DNA of 64,000 bases from CAVSRC01 sp963762605. GTDB taxonomy: Bacteria > Pseudomonadota > Alphaproteobacteria > Rhizobiales > Kaistiaceae. Both the position numbers and the translations under genes were made by a program. Positions 9,339-20,023 of this stretch are shown here, piece by piece. The notes beneath the pieces are model-generated. The model had not been told where the DNA came from and made no database searches. It was given only the letters and a program-made list of their open reading frames with translations. The stretch is from the NCBI GenBank assembly GCA_963762605.1, contig CAVXLJ010000025.1:1-64000 (forward strand), written 5' to 3'. Positions within the stretch are counted from its first letter, which is position 1. Each line of letters begins with the position of its first letter.

Positions 9339-9407
9339 TCGAGATCGTCGGCAAGGGCCGCGGACCGAATGCCTGACGACTCGATCGTCATGGTTCTGCA
9401 ACTGGCG

Positions 9408-9716
9408 TCAAGCAAGGCGGGCTGCGCTCGCCACCGTCGCAAAGTCGGCTCGAAGCTCCGCAAACGACATGCCGCACTTCGGATTCTCATGAAGGAGATT
9501 TTCGGTCTCCGCGTCGATGTCGAGTGCGGTACCGTTGCGCCTCGCTCGCTCGACGAGGCCGATGGCGCGATCGAGCATGCTCTTGCGACCTTGGGCTTGC
9601 CGATGCGCCGATCGCGCCTTGCGACGCCCCACAGGTACCTTCCGGTTCGCGGAAGGAGTAGCCGGCGGCGCCCGGATCACGGCCGGCTCGGCGATGCCGG
9701 TCCTCAGGATTTTCAT
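9408..9716 (-). CDS. Hypothetical protein, small rhizobial type (102 aa)
   Basis: From ATG 9716 (AGAGGT ribosome site) the frame gives 102 residues. The N-terminal half is basic (Arg/Pro/Ala-rich). The C-terminal half (DRAIGLVERARRNGTALDIDAETENLLHENPKCGMSFAELRADF-like) resembles small proteins in which a helix is followed by (I/L)D(A/V)E.E...LL..P..G.S..E(I/L)R. I think this strand is the coding one rather than the overlapping plus-strand frame because of that pattern and the ribosome site. No function can be given. Confidence 0.45.
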   Translation of the reverse strand: MKILRTGIAEPAVIRAPPATPSANRKVPVGRRKARSAHRQAQGRKSMLDRAIGLVERARRNGTALDIDAETENLLHENPKCGMSFAELRADFATVASAARLA

Positions 9717-10073
9717 GCCAACCTCTATCTGCTGTTCGGCCGCCGATGCCAAAATCGGGCCGCGCCTACCGAGGCAAAGCCAGAACGAACAATTGCCATA
9801 GGCAATTTGCAAGTCAGCTTAACCGTCGACCCCGCGCCGGCAAAGTGTCGGAATGTACTCATGATGGCCGCGATAATCCAGAAGTCGGCGGCAAGAAAGA
9901 TCTAAAGTTCAGCTGCCGGTTCAGAAGAACAAAATTGGGCAGATATTTCAGGCTGCGCATATAGGTATATTCCGACGCTGTTTTTACTGCTGGCAAAGAC
10001 CCATCTCCTCAATGGTCAATTCCAAACGACGATCGCCATTTTCGCCAATAGATCGTCATACCAGGACTAAAAC
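9717..10073. other. Intergenic stretch upstream of BA14K gene, nothing recognised
   Basis: About 360 bases, AT-richer than the rest, especially 9900-10070. It presumably holds the promoter for the BA14K-family gene, but I see no clear sigma-70 or EcfG match and no repeat. Confidence 0.4.
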
Positions 10074-10493
10074 ATGAATAAGTTCATTTCGACCGTCTCG
10101 GCAGCAGCGCTGCTCGGCTTGGCCGCACTCGCAGGGATCACGCCTGTTTCAGCAGCTCCCTGGAACCAGAACTACCAGCAGCAGGACCGCTACATCGCGA
10201 ACTTCTGCGACCACAACCCGAATGCCGGGCAATGTAACGACTGGCGCTCGAACCACAGCCGCTGGGGCAACAACCAATATCAGGGCTTCTATCGGACTCA
10301 TCGGAACGACAGCCGCTTCGGTGGCAATCTTGCTGCGGGCCTATTCGGCTTCGCCGTCGGTGCCGCGTTGACCGGCAGCCCGGGATATATGAGCAACCAC
10401 GTCAGCGCCTGTGAATACAGGTATCGCTCGTACAACGCGCGCACCGACACTTTCCTCGGCTTCGACGGCTTCCGTCATGCCTGCCGGCTCTAG
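10074..10493 (+). CDS. BA14K family secreted protein
   Basis: A 139-residue protein with a Sec signal peptide (residues 1 to about 27, MNKFISTVSAAALLGLAALAG then VSAAP). Then comes a polar Asn/Gln/Tyr-rich region, a hydrophobic Gly/Ala segment (about 83-102, NLAAGLFGFAVGAALTG), and the diagnostic BA14K C-terminus: CEYRYRSYNARTDTFLGFDGFRHACRL-like, with paired cysteines. BA14K proteins, first known from Brucella as an immunoreactive protein, are periplasmic or surface proteins with proposed lectin-like activity. It is monocistronic; a GC-rich hairpin follows. Confidence 0.85.
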   Translation: MNKFISTVSAAALLGLAALAGITPVSAAPWNQNYQQQDRYIANFCDHNPNAGQCNDWRSNHSRWGNNQYQGFYRTHRNDSRFGGNLAAGLFGFAVGAALTGSPGYMSNHVSACEYRYRSYNARTDTFLGFDGFRHACRL

Positions 10494-10532
10494 ACTGCGC
10501 CGCACCATCTTCCCTGCCGAATAACGGGAAGA

Positions 10533-10558
10533 GCCGGCGAGGCGATTGCCCCGCCGGC
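10533..10558 (+). terminator. GC-rich hairpin after BA14K gene
   Basis: GCCGGCG (10533-10539) pairs with CGCCGGC at the right side of the element, extended by GG/CC across one mismatch, about 40 bases after the BA14K stop. There is no T-run, so intrinsic termination is only probable. Confidence 0.4.
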
Positions 10559-10644
10559 GCTACACCACCACCAGCCCTGCCCCTTCGGTGGCGCGGTCGC
10601 GAGACGCACTTGAGATGCGCGCCGGCCAGAGCGTCTTCTCCCAA

Positions 10645-10664
10645 GCCAGTTGAGTATTTTCCGA
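10645..10664 (+). repeat. Copy 2 of the 20-bp direct repeat, upstream of gadB
   Basis: Exact second copy of the element at 8631-8650, same orientation, about 130 bases upstream of the glutamate decarboxylase start. It could tie the response regulator operon and the acid-resistance genes to one regulator or sigma factor. Confidence 0.6.
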
Positions 10665-10795
10665 GTCTACGGCCCCACGCCGCCTGCGTTTATCGTCAAA
10701 CCCCTTAGCCAGACGACGCGCACCCTCTCCGATGCGGCCGAAGTCCGGCGCAGCTGCGCGCATGGCGCAGCGGATAGCAGTAAGGGCAGTCGAAC

Positions 10796-12232
10796 ATGGC
10801 ACTTCACAAGAGAAACGACATTCGCCAGCAGATCGACGCGGACATCTACGGCACGGTGGCGGCCGACGTGTCGGTGCCCAAGTATCGGATGCCTGCGGGC
10901 GAGCTGAGGGCCGACGTCGCACATGCGCTGGTCAGCGACGAACTCATCCTCGACGGCAACGCGCGGCAAAATCTGGCGACGTTCTGTTCGACCTATCTCG
11001 ACGCCGAGATTCACCAGCTGATGGACGTGTCGATCGACAAGAACATGATCGACAAGGACGAATACCCGGCCACGGCGGAACTCGAAAAGCGCTGCGTCCA
11101 CATTCTCGCCGATCTGTGGAATGCGCCGAAATCGGCCAATGCGACGGGCTGTTCGACCACCGGATCGAGCGAGGCCGCGATGCTGGGCGGCCTGGCGCTG
11201 AAGCACAAATGGCGCGATCGAATGAAGGCGGCGGGAAAGCCCACCGACAAGCCCAATCTGGTCACCGGTCCGGTTCAGGTGTGCTGGCACAAGTTTGCCC
11301 GCTACTTCGACGTCGAGCTGCGCGAGATACCGTTGGAGCATGGCCGCCTGGGCATGACGCCGGAAGAGGCGCTGAAACGCGTCGATGAGAACACCATCGG
11401 CGTCATGCCGACCTTCGGTGTGACCTTCACCTGCCAATACGAGCCGGTGGCGGAAATCGCCGAGGCGCTGGACCGCCTGGCGCGTGAGACGCAGCTGGAT
11501 GTGCCGATCCACGTCGATGCCGCCTCGGGTGGCTTTGTCGGACCCTTCGTCGAGCCCGACCTGGTTTGGGATTTCCGGATTCCGCGCGTGCACTCGATCA
11601 ACAGCTCCGGCCACAAGTTCGGGCTGGCGCCGCTCGGTGTGGGTTGGGTGTTGTGGCGCGAAGAGGCCGACCTGCCGGAAGATCTGATCTTCTACGTGAA
11701 CTACCTGGGCGGCAACATGCCGACATTCGCGTTGAATTTCTCGCGTCCCGGCGGCCAGATCGTCTCTCAGTATTACCTGTTCCTGCGGCTGGGGCGCGAA
11801 GGCTATCGGCGCATCCACCAGAACGCCTACGACACCGCCCAATATATCGGCCAGGAGATCAGGAAGCTCGGTCCGTTCGAGCTGTTCTTCGATGGCTCCA
11901 GCGCCAAGGGTATTCCCGCCGTCTCGTGGGTGATCAAGGACGGCGCCAGGCCGGGTTACACTCTGTTCGACCTCTCCGAGCGACTGCGCATGCGCGGCTG
12001 GCAGGCCGCGGCATACACGATGCCGCCCAATATCACCGACGTGGTGGTGATGCGGCTGCTGATCCGGCATGGCTTCAGCCGTGACATGGCCGACATGCTG
12101 CTCGAGGACTTCCGGCGCGCGATCGATCATCTGCACAAGCATCCCTCGACCAGGCCGACGTCGGCAGACGAGGGAGCGACCTTCACCCATCATGCCCTGC
12201 CGAAGGAAAAGCTGCCGGTGCGAACTCCCTGA
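10796..12232 (+). CDS. gadB: Glutamate decarboxylase
   Basis: PLP-dependent enzyme that converts L-glutamate to GABA and CO2, consuming a cytoplasmic proton. The 478 residues match the size of E. coli GadA/GadB (466). The PLP lysine lies in INSSGHKFGLAPLGVGWVLWR; other family blocks are TGCSTTGSSEAAMLGGLALKHKW, VPIHVDAASGGFVGPF and the C-terminal GWQAAAYTMPP. The transporter and proton pump genes follow on the same strand with short gaps (62 bases to the antiporter), so the three probably form an acid-resistance operon. The shared 20-bp element lies upstream. Confidence 0.95.
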   Translation: MALHKRNDIRQQIDADIYGTVAADVSVPKYRMPAGELRADVAHALVSDELILDGNARQNLATFCSTYLDAEIHQLMDVSIDKNMIDKDEYPATAELEKRCVHILADLWNAPKSANATGCSTTGSSEAAMLGGLALKHKWRDRMKAAGKPTDKPNLVTGPVQVCWHKFARYFDVELREIPLEHGRLGMTPEEALKRVDENTIGVMPTFGVTFTCQYEPVAEIAEALDRLARETQLDVPIHVDAASGGFVGPFVEPDLVWDFRIPRVHSINSSGHKFGLAPLGVGWVLWREEADLPEDLIFYVNYLGGNMPTFALNFSRPGGQIVSQYYLFLRLGREGYRRIHQNAYDTAQYIGQEIRKLGPFELFFDGSSAKGIPAVSWVIKDGARPGYTLFDLSERLRMRGWQAAAYTMPPNITDVVVMRLLIRHGFSRDMADMLLEDFRRAIDHLHKHPSTRPTSADEGATFTHHALPKEKLPVRTP

Positions 12233-12294
12233 CCTGCACGGAACGGGTTGTTGCTCACGACTTCACGTGCAAAACGAAGATTGGAGGCCGCGTC

Positions 12295-13758
12295 ATGGCG
12301 CAGGCCAAGGACAGCCAGAAAACTCTGGGCGTATTCTCGATCGGCCTCATGACCGCGGCCGCGGTCGTGACCAGCTTGCGCGGCCTGCCGCTGCTCGCCA
12401 AGGAAGAGATGACGATGTTCGCCTATCTGGCGTTCACCGTCGTCTTTTACCTGATCCCGGCATCCCTGGTGTCCGCCGAGCTCGGCGGTGCGTTTGCCGA
12501 GAAAAAGGGCGGAATATACGCCTGGGTCGGCAAGGCCTTCGGCACCCGCTGGGGGTTCCTGGCGATCTGGCTGCAGTGGATTCAGAACGTCGTCTGGTAC
12601 CCGATCACCCTGACCTTCGGCGCCGTTGCCCTCGCCTACACCATCGGCCTGCCCGATCTGGCCAAGAACGGCATCTATGTCGGGCTGTTCTGCATCGTCG
12701 TCTATTGGCTTGCGACGTTCGTGGTTCTGCAAGGCGTCGCGGCGCTCGCCAAGATCGCCAACTGGACATTCCTGATCGGGACGGTCCTTCCGGGCGCGGT
12801 TCTTCTGCTTCTCTTTGGCTACTGGATCGTGTCCGGGCACGCCATCGGATGGCAGCATCTCACCGACCCCGCCGTGTCGGACAATGGACAGGCGCGCTTC
12901 TGGCCGTCGATCAACGGATTGGGCACGGTGGCGTTCCTCGCCGGAATCGTGCTGCTGTTCGCCGGCGTCGAAGTGCAGGCGGTTCATGTCGTCGACATGA
13001 AGAATCCGAAGACAGGATTCCCGGCGGCGATCGGGCTGGCGGCCATCGTGTCTCTGCTTCTCTATGCGGTCGGCGCCGTTCCGGTCGCGGCGATCCTGCC
13101 CTACGCCAAGATCTCCCTGCAATCCGGCGTCTTCGACACCTTCAACGCGGTGATCACAGACGTCTGGCACATCGGATGGCTCGCGCAATTCCTGGCGCTG
13201 CTGGTGGGAATCGGTGCGATCGCCGGCGTGTTTGCCTGGCTCGGCAGCCCGAGCAAAGGGCTGCTCGCCACCGCGCATGACGGCAACTTGCCGCGCGTAC
13301 TGCACGCGACGAATGCCAACGGCATGCCGACGCATATCCTGATCGTGCAGGGCGCGGTGGTGACGGTCATGTCGAGCCTGTATTTCGTCATCAAGGACGT
13401 GTCGGTCGTGTTCTTCCTGGTTTCGGCGATGACCGTCGCGCTCTATCTGGTCGCTTACATGCTGATGTACGCCGCCGGTATTCGCCTGCGCTACAGCCAG
13501 CCGAAACTCGCGCGGCCATTCAAGGTGCCGGGCGGAATGGTCGGCATGTGGCTGGCCGCCGGCATCGGCTTCCTTGGGGTGCTGTTCAGTTTCCTGGTGG
13601 CGTTCTTCCCGCCCGCTCAGTTGCCGGTGGGTTCGCCCGTTCTCTACGTTACGCTGGTGGTCGTCGGCACCGTGGTGTTCTGCGGCGTGCCGCTTGTTCT
13701 CCATGCGATGCGTCGGCCCGACTGGGTGAAGGACGCGACCGCGCAGCCGGCGGCGTAG
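12295..13758 (+). CDS. gadC: APC-superfamily amino-acid antiporter, probably glutamate/GABA (GadC-like)
   Basis: A 487-residue inner-membrane protein with about 12 hydrophobic segments and an APC-type N-terminus (GVFSIGLMTAAAVVTSLRGLPLLAKEE, then SAELGGAFAEKKGGIYAWV). That signature is shared by GadC and YjeM-type antiporters. Position directly after glutamate decarboxylase makes glutamate/GABA exchange the best guess: it imports glutamate and exports GABA. A GGAGG ribosome site precedes the ATG. It lacks an obvious long C-terminal plug like that of E. coli GadC (total 511), so pH gating may differ. Confidence 0.85.
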   Translation: MAQAKDSQKTLGVFSIGLMTAAAVVTSLRGLPLLAKEEMTMFAYLAFTVVFYLIPASLVSAELGGAFAEKKGGIYAWVGKAFGTRWGFLAIWLQWIQNVVWYPITLTFGAVALAYTIGLPDLAKNGIYVGLFCIVVYWLATFVVLQGVAALAKIANWTFLIGTVLPGAVLLLLFGYWIVSGHAIGWQHLTDPAVSDNGQARFWPSINGLGTVAFLAGIVLLFAGVEVQAVHVVDMKNPKTGFPAAIGLAAIVSLLLYAVGAVPVAAILPYAKISLQSGVFDTFNAVITDVWHIGWLAQFLALLVGIGAIAGVFAWLGSPSKGLLATAHDGNLPRVLHATNANGMPTHILIVQGAVVTVMSSLYFVIKDVSVVFFLVSAMTVALYLVAYMLMYAAGIRLRYSQPKLARPFKVPGGMVGMWLAAGIGFLGVLFSFLVAFFPPAQLPVGSPVLYVTLVVVGTVVFCGVPLVLHAMRRPDWVKDATAQPAA

Positions 13759-13762
13759 GTCG

Positions 13763-16282
<2,520 letters not shown>

Positions 16283-16296
16283 TTTCCGCCGTTTCG

Positions 16297-16330
16297 AAGC
16301 TTGGGTAGGAATCGGACAATTCCCAAGCTT
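16297..16330. terminator. Bidirectional hairpin between ATPase gene and tRNA-Thr
   Basis: AAGCTTGGG (16297-16305) pairs perfectly with CCCAAGCTT (16322-16330), with GGAAT/ATTCC pairing possible inside. It lies 15 bases after the ATPase stop and between convergent transcription units, so it probably terminates both. Confidence 0.5.
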
Positions 16331-16470
16331 TGGAGAAAAGCGCAGCAGAGAACGCAAAATCGGAGCGAGATTGGCGGTTGCGTAACGAGCCAGCGGCGCC
16401 AAAACCAAGCGAATCCGCGCCATTTTAGCGGTGATATTGGCGCGCGGCGTTGGATTGCTGAATTCGGGAG

Positions 16471-16546
16471 TGGTGCCGCAAGAGGGACTCGAACCCCCGA
16501 CCCCCGCATTACGAATGCGATGCTCTACCAACTGAGCTATTGCGGC
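16471..16546 (-). tRNA. tRNA-Thr (anticodon CGT)
   Basis: Reading the minus strand from 16546: acceptor GCCGCAA, D-arm GCTCAGTTGGTAGAGC, anticodon stem TCGCA/TGCGG around loop TTCGTAA (anticodon CGT, decoding ACG), variable loop, T-arm with GGTTCGAGTCC core, and acceptor 3' strand TTGCGGC, discriminator A and an encoded CCA at 16471-16473. All arms pair, with one G-U pair in the T stem. It is 76 bases including CCA. The scar of gene remnants begins just upstream of it, fitting its use as an insertion site. Confidence 0.95.
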
Positions 16547-16625
16547 AATCTGAGCCTTTCGGCACTGCGGCACTGATACAAGCGGAAAGGGGCCGGTTCA
16601 AGTGCGGAAGCGCGGGCGCCTCTCG

Positions 16626-16830
16626 TCAGCTTTCTTCCCGCCCGGCCGCGCGAAGCGCGTCGAGCAGGCCCTGGTGCTCGGGTGCCAGGCGGCCCTGTTC
16701 TTCCAGCCGGGCAAGGATCGACAAGGCTTCGCTCAGCGGTTCGGCCGCATTCGGCGTCTCGAAGGCGGCGAAATTGGAGCAGCTCATGGCCAGATCGACC
16801 TGCCACGCGGCGTTGGCGGGGTTCCGCGCG
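16626..16830 (-). pseudogene. C-terminal remnant of a TPR-repeat protein
   Basis: The frame contains NPANAAWQVDLAMSCSNFA, then ALSILARLEEQGRLAPEHQGLLDALRAA. This is the typical last repeat of proteins with the NPGNAxWQxDLAxSL tetratricopeptide unit, cut off from the rest. It lies between the tRNA and other remnants and has no good ribosome site. The limits are approximate. Confidence 0.5.
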
Positions 16831-16833
16831 TAA

Positions 16834-17069
16834 CGACTTGGGACACCATCCAAAACGTGGGCTTAGGCGTCTTTTTGACGGCGATGGGGCTTTTGTCGGC
16901 CGTTGTCTTTGTGAATGACACAAGAAAGAAGCGCCAGATCATCACTATCCGGGAAGATGGTTTCGAGGAGACCCGCTGCGGAATTGGATTCGTGAGGTGG
17001 GACGATGTCGAAAAGGTACAGCCTTTCGACATGTACAACGTTCTCGCTGTCGACATCACCGTCAAGCGC
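16834..17069 (+). pseudogene. Remnant of a small membrane protein with a PH-like domain
   Basis: The plus-strand frame has a truncated hydrophobic segment (VGLGVFLTAMGLLSAVVFV), then IITIREDGFEETRCGIGFVRWDDVEKVQPFDMYNVLAVDI. This resembles the (I/V)...G(F/I).DRR...G.I.W.D(V/I)..(V/I) core of small STM3941-type membrane proteins. It then runs straight into IS481 transposase sequence, so the original C-terminus has been replaced. The start is not defined. Confidence 0.5.
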
Positions 17070-17258
17070 TTCTACTACGAGAGCCACGTTCAACTGCGCC
17101 GGCATCTCGTCGACTTAGTCGCCGCCTACAACTTCGGCCGCAGGCTCAAGACCCTCAAAGGCCTCACACCCTACGAGTTCATCTGCAAACAGAGGACTTC
17201 ACAGCCCCAGCGGTTCACCTTCAATCCGCTCCAGCAAATGCCGGGACCAAACATCTAG
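17070..17258 (+). mobile_element. IS481-family transposase, C-terminal remnant
   Basis: From 17070 the frame reads FYYESHVQLRRHLVDLVAAYNFGRR, then LKTLKGLTPYEFICK, TSQPQRFTFNP and LQQMPG before the stop. This is the conserved end of IS481-type DDE transposases. Only about 62 residues remain; the catalytic domain is missing. It is fused in frame to the preceding membrane-protein remnant. I could not identify terminal inverted repeats. Confidence 0.8.
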
Positions 17259-18158
17259 CTAGCCCGATGCCGCACGGTCGCCTGACACCAGGCGCCCGGG
17301 CGCGAGCTTCAGGCGCTCCATCATCGGGCGGCGCTTGGCCAGATAAGCCCCGTTGTGGGGCGACCAGCTGGAGAAGGAATCGTCAATCCGGAAGGCCTGT
17401 TCGGCGTGATGCGGCCAGTACGGGTCATAGAGCGCCTCACGGCCGATGGCGACGAGGTCGGCCTGGCCGTTCTCGAGTATGGCTTCCGCCTGAGCAGGAT
17501 CGACAATCATGTCGACGGCCATGACGTCGTAGGCCGAAACACGGCGACGCCCGTTTTCCAGGGCGAGGGCGTAGAGGTCCACTTGGTGTCGCAGATCGAA
17601 ATTGCTGGCGCTGGCCAGATTGCTGCGGAAATCGACCCACATGTTGCGCATCGACTCGAAGTAATTGTCGTTGTTGAGGAGAAATTTGACCTCAACGCCG
17701 CGTTCAACGCGGTTCTGCAGCAAGCTTATTGGTAGGATGACCTGGCTGCCCATCGGGACACTGCCAAAATAGTAGCTGTCCTCGGCTTCCGCCGATGTAC
17801 GTGCGCCGACCGTTTCTGCGATCACCTCCTTGGTCTTGCGGGCGTAATTGGCGACGCGCTTCTGCAAGCCGGGGCTGGGATGGAGGGTGAAGCGGGTGCG
17901 CCGATTGTTGGCCGGGCGGCGGACAATCGTGCCGTCGTCGATAAGCCGCTGGATGCGGCGGATCGCCGTCGCATGCGGGAGGCCCGAGACCAGCGCGAGC
18001 GAGGTGATCGAAACGGGATATCCCCCGAGATGGGAATGAATCAGATAGGAGACGATCGACCAATCGGACTCCACCGTGCCGCCGAGAACCAGTTCCGAAT
18101 AGGGCTTGCGGATACGATCGATGAAATCGAGGATTCGAAGAAGCTCGTGGTCGTTCAT
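17259..18158 (-). pseudogene. Chimeric frame: HTH/periplasmic-binding regulator fused to an old-yellow-enzyme tail
   Basis: The 299-residue frame is a patchwork. Residues 1 to about 125 are a MarR-like winged helix domain (LALVSGLPHATAIRRIQRLIDDGTI, RRPANNRRTRFTL). Residues 128 to about 212 resemble the first part of a PBP2-type solute-binding domain that is found behind such HTH domains in some regulators (ERGVEVKFLLNNDNYFESMRNMWVDFRSN, RRRVSAYDVMAVD). From about residue 216 the sequence switches to the C-terminus of an NADH:flavin oxidoreductase (MIVDPAQAEAILENGQADLVAIGREALYDPYWPHHA-like). Each part is incomplete: the PBP lacks its second half and the flavoenzyme lacks its FMN barrel. A deletion joining two genes explains this best. 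The HTH could still bind DNA. Confidence 0.7.
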
Positions 18159-18613
18159 CCTGCCGCAGAACCTTGCTTCTAAAGGGCTATTCCCGGCGCG
18201 CGTCCGTCGCCTGTCCGACCGGCCCCCGCTGAGCGTTCCGCCAGGAATGTTAGTTTAGGGATGACCCTGGCGCCAGCGGCAGCATGGCCGGCGGAGCGGG
18301 TGGAATTTGCGCAGCCGGCCATGCGGCGAGCGCAGGCACGAAGACGTGTCGCGCGAGCGTTGTAGCCGTGCGAGGCAGGAGGCCCGACGGTGTTGTCGCG
18401 CCGGCGCCGGCACGCTGACCGAGGCGCCGCAGATCTTCGTGCGCGTCCGCGTCAGCGATGACCGCGTCGCGTTGGCCTCCCTCACCGCCCCCGGCTTTGC
18501 CGTCGGCTGCACACCGGATTGGGACGCCATGCGCCCGATAGGGCCGGCCGACCGTGGCGGCGGATAGGTGGACACCAAACCATCCCTGTGATGTTGTAGC
18601 GGTCTCTGAAGCC
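18159..18613. other. Intergenic stretch, no gene recognised
   Basis: About 450 bases between the chimeric frame and the leader hairpin of the ABC operon. A short plus-strand frame (18307-18567) has no recognisable domain or ribosome site and could be a decayed gene. Nothing can be supported. Confidence 0.4.
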
Positions 18614-18645
18614 GCATGAACTGCCCGTGTCGGGGCGGTTCATGC
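18614..18645 (+). terminator. Strong hairpin in the leader of the ABC operon
   Basis: GCATGAACTGCCC (18614-18626) pairs with GGGCGGTTCATGC (18633-18645), 13 pairs including one G-U, with a 6-base loop. It lies about 100 bases upstream of the solute-binding protein start. It could be a terminator of upstream transcription or a leader structure; no T-run follows. Confidence 0.45.
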
Positions 18646-18745
18646 GCAGCTCCGCCTCACATATACAGCGACGAATACGCACAGGGAGTTGAACAGAACG
18701 GGGCGGCCGTCACCTGCAGCGCCACCCTGAGGGAGGGAAGAAACC

Positions 18746-19954
18746 ATGAAACTCACATTTGCAGTGCTCGGTGCCATTCCGGCTCTGATGCTGTCGACCT
18801 CGATCGCCGCCTTTGCCCAGGATAACGTCATCACGCTCGGCGCCTCGGTCCAGGAGACCGGCGGCCAGGCGAATACCGGCCGCTATTACGCCAATTCCTA
18901 TCAGCTCGCCGTTGACACGATTAACGCCAAAGGCGGCATCAAGGTCGGCGACAAGACCTACAAGCTGGCGCTCAAGCTTTACGACAACCAGTCCAATCCG
19001 AGCCTCGCCGTGCGCCAGTACACGCAGCTGTTGACCTCCGACAAGGTCAACTTCCTGCTCGGCCCCTTCGCCAGCAACTACGTGCTCGATACCAGCTCGG
19101 TGGCCGAGAAGTATCAGGTGCCCATGGTCGAGGGCGGCGGCGCCTCCGGCCAGATCTTCGCCCGCGGCTATAAATACATTTTCGGCACCTTGCCGCCGGC
19201 CGGGGACTACTACGCCAGCACCATCGACATGCTCGGCAAGCTCGACCCCAAGCCGACGACCGCAGCGCTGGTCGCCGCCGATGACAGCTTCGACGTCTCG
19301 GTCGCCAAAGGCACGCGCGAGCACCTGAAGGCTGCCGGCATCGACCTCGTCGCCGACGAGAAGTTCGCCGACGGCAATGGCGAGTTCTCCTCGATCCTCT
19401 CGATCATCAAGTCGAAGAACCCTGACGTCATCCTGTGGACCGGGCACGAGACCGACGCGCTCAATTTCATCCGCCAGATGAAGAGTCTCGACGTCAATTC
19501 CAAGCTCTATGCGCTGACCGTCGGCGTGCCGACCGACGACTTCCGCAAGTCGCTCGGTAACGACGCCAACTACACCTACGGCATGACCACCTGGCTGCCC
19601 GACGCCCACCTGACCGACAAGTGGTTCGGCAATGCCGCCGAATTCGCCAAGACCTACAAGGCGAAGTTCGGCGCCGACCCGGACTATCACGCCGCCTCCG
19701 GCGCCGCCGACGTCGAGACCTATGCCATGGCCATCGAGAAGGCCGGCTCGCTCGACCCGGCCAAGGTGCGCGACGCCATCGCGTCGGTCAGCTTCGACAG
19801 CCTCTATGCCCACGTCAAATACGGCGACAACGGGCAGATCGTCCTGCCCCAGGTCGTCATCCAGATCCAGGACGGCAAGGTCGTCCCGGTCTACACCACC
19901 GACTTCATGACCAAGCCGATGTATCCGACGCCGGCGTGGAACGCCCGCAAGTGA
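18746..19954 (+). CDS. ABC transporter solute-binding protein, branched-chain amino acid (LivJ) type
   Basis: A 402-residue periplasmic binding protein with Sec signal peptide (residues 1-25, cleavage after AFAQ) and the type I fold seen in Leu/Ile/Val-binding proteins (ITLGASVQETGGQANTGR, LAVDTINAKGGIKVG, VNFLLGPFASNY, MVEGGGASGQIF). An AGGGAGGG ribosome site precedes the ATG. It heads a five-gene transport operon with two permeases and two ATPases. The neighbours are uronate catabolism genes and a FadR regulator, so the ligand may not be an amino acid. The substrate cannot be read from the sequence. Confidence 0.9.
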   Translation: MKLTFAVLGAIPALMLSTSIAAFAQDNVITLGASVQETGGQANTGRYYANSYQLAVDTINAKGGIKVGDKTYKLALKLYDNQSNPSLAVRQYTQLLTSDKVNFLLGPFASNYVLDTSSVAEKYQVPMVEGGGASGQIFARGYKYIFGTLPPAGDYYASTIDMLGKLDPKPTTAALVAADDSFDVSVAKGTREHLKAAGIDLVADEKFADGNGEFSSILSIIKSKNPDVILWTGHETDALNFIRQMKSLDVNSKLYALTVGVPTDDFRKSLGNDANYTYGMTTWLPDAHLTDKWFGNAAEFAKTYKAKFGADPDYHAASGAADVETYAMAIEKAGSLDPAKVRDAIASVSFDSLYAHVKYGDNGQIVLPQVVIQIQDGKVVPVYTTDFMTKPMYPTPAWNARK

Positions 19955-19977
19955 CAGCCCTGACCTGATGCGCGGAT

Positions 19978-20007
19978 CGTCCGCCGCCGGCGTGCCGGCG
20001 GTGGACG
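19978..20007 (+). promoter_or_regulatory. Intergenic hairpin between binding protein and permease genes
   Basis: CGTCCGCCGCCGGC (19978-19991) pairs with GCCGGCGGTGGACG (19994-20007): 14 pairs with one G-U and a 2-base loop. It lies 23 bases after the binding-protein stop and just before the permease ribosome site. Such structures stabilise upstream mRNA and dampen readthrough, giving excess binding protein. The same arrangement recurs in the other four transport operons here. Confidence 0.6.
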
Positions 20008-20023
20008 GTCAGGAGGCACCCCC

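Noticed and set aside
9369..9905. Plus-strand 178-residue frame overlapping the small hypothetical gene
   Set aside because: No ribosome site or domain; the minus-strand frame has both a ribosome site and a familiar C-terminal pattern.
10667..12193. 508-residue open frame antisense to gadB
   Set aside because: It is the mirror of a well-conserved decarboxylase gene. High GC at third positions keeps the opposite strand open, and the translation has no recognisable domain.
16602..17258. Single 218-residue gene on the plus strand
   Set aside because: The first third is antisense to the TPR remnant, the middle is a membrane-protein remnant and the end is IS481, so it is a composite of fragments.
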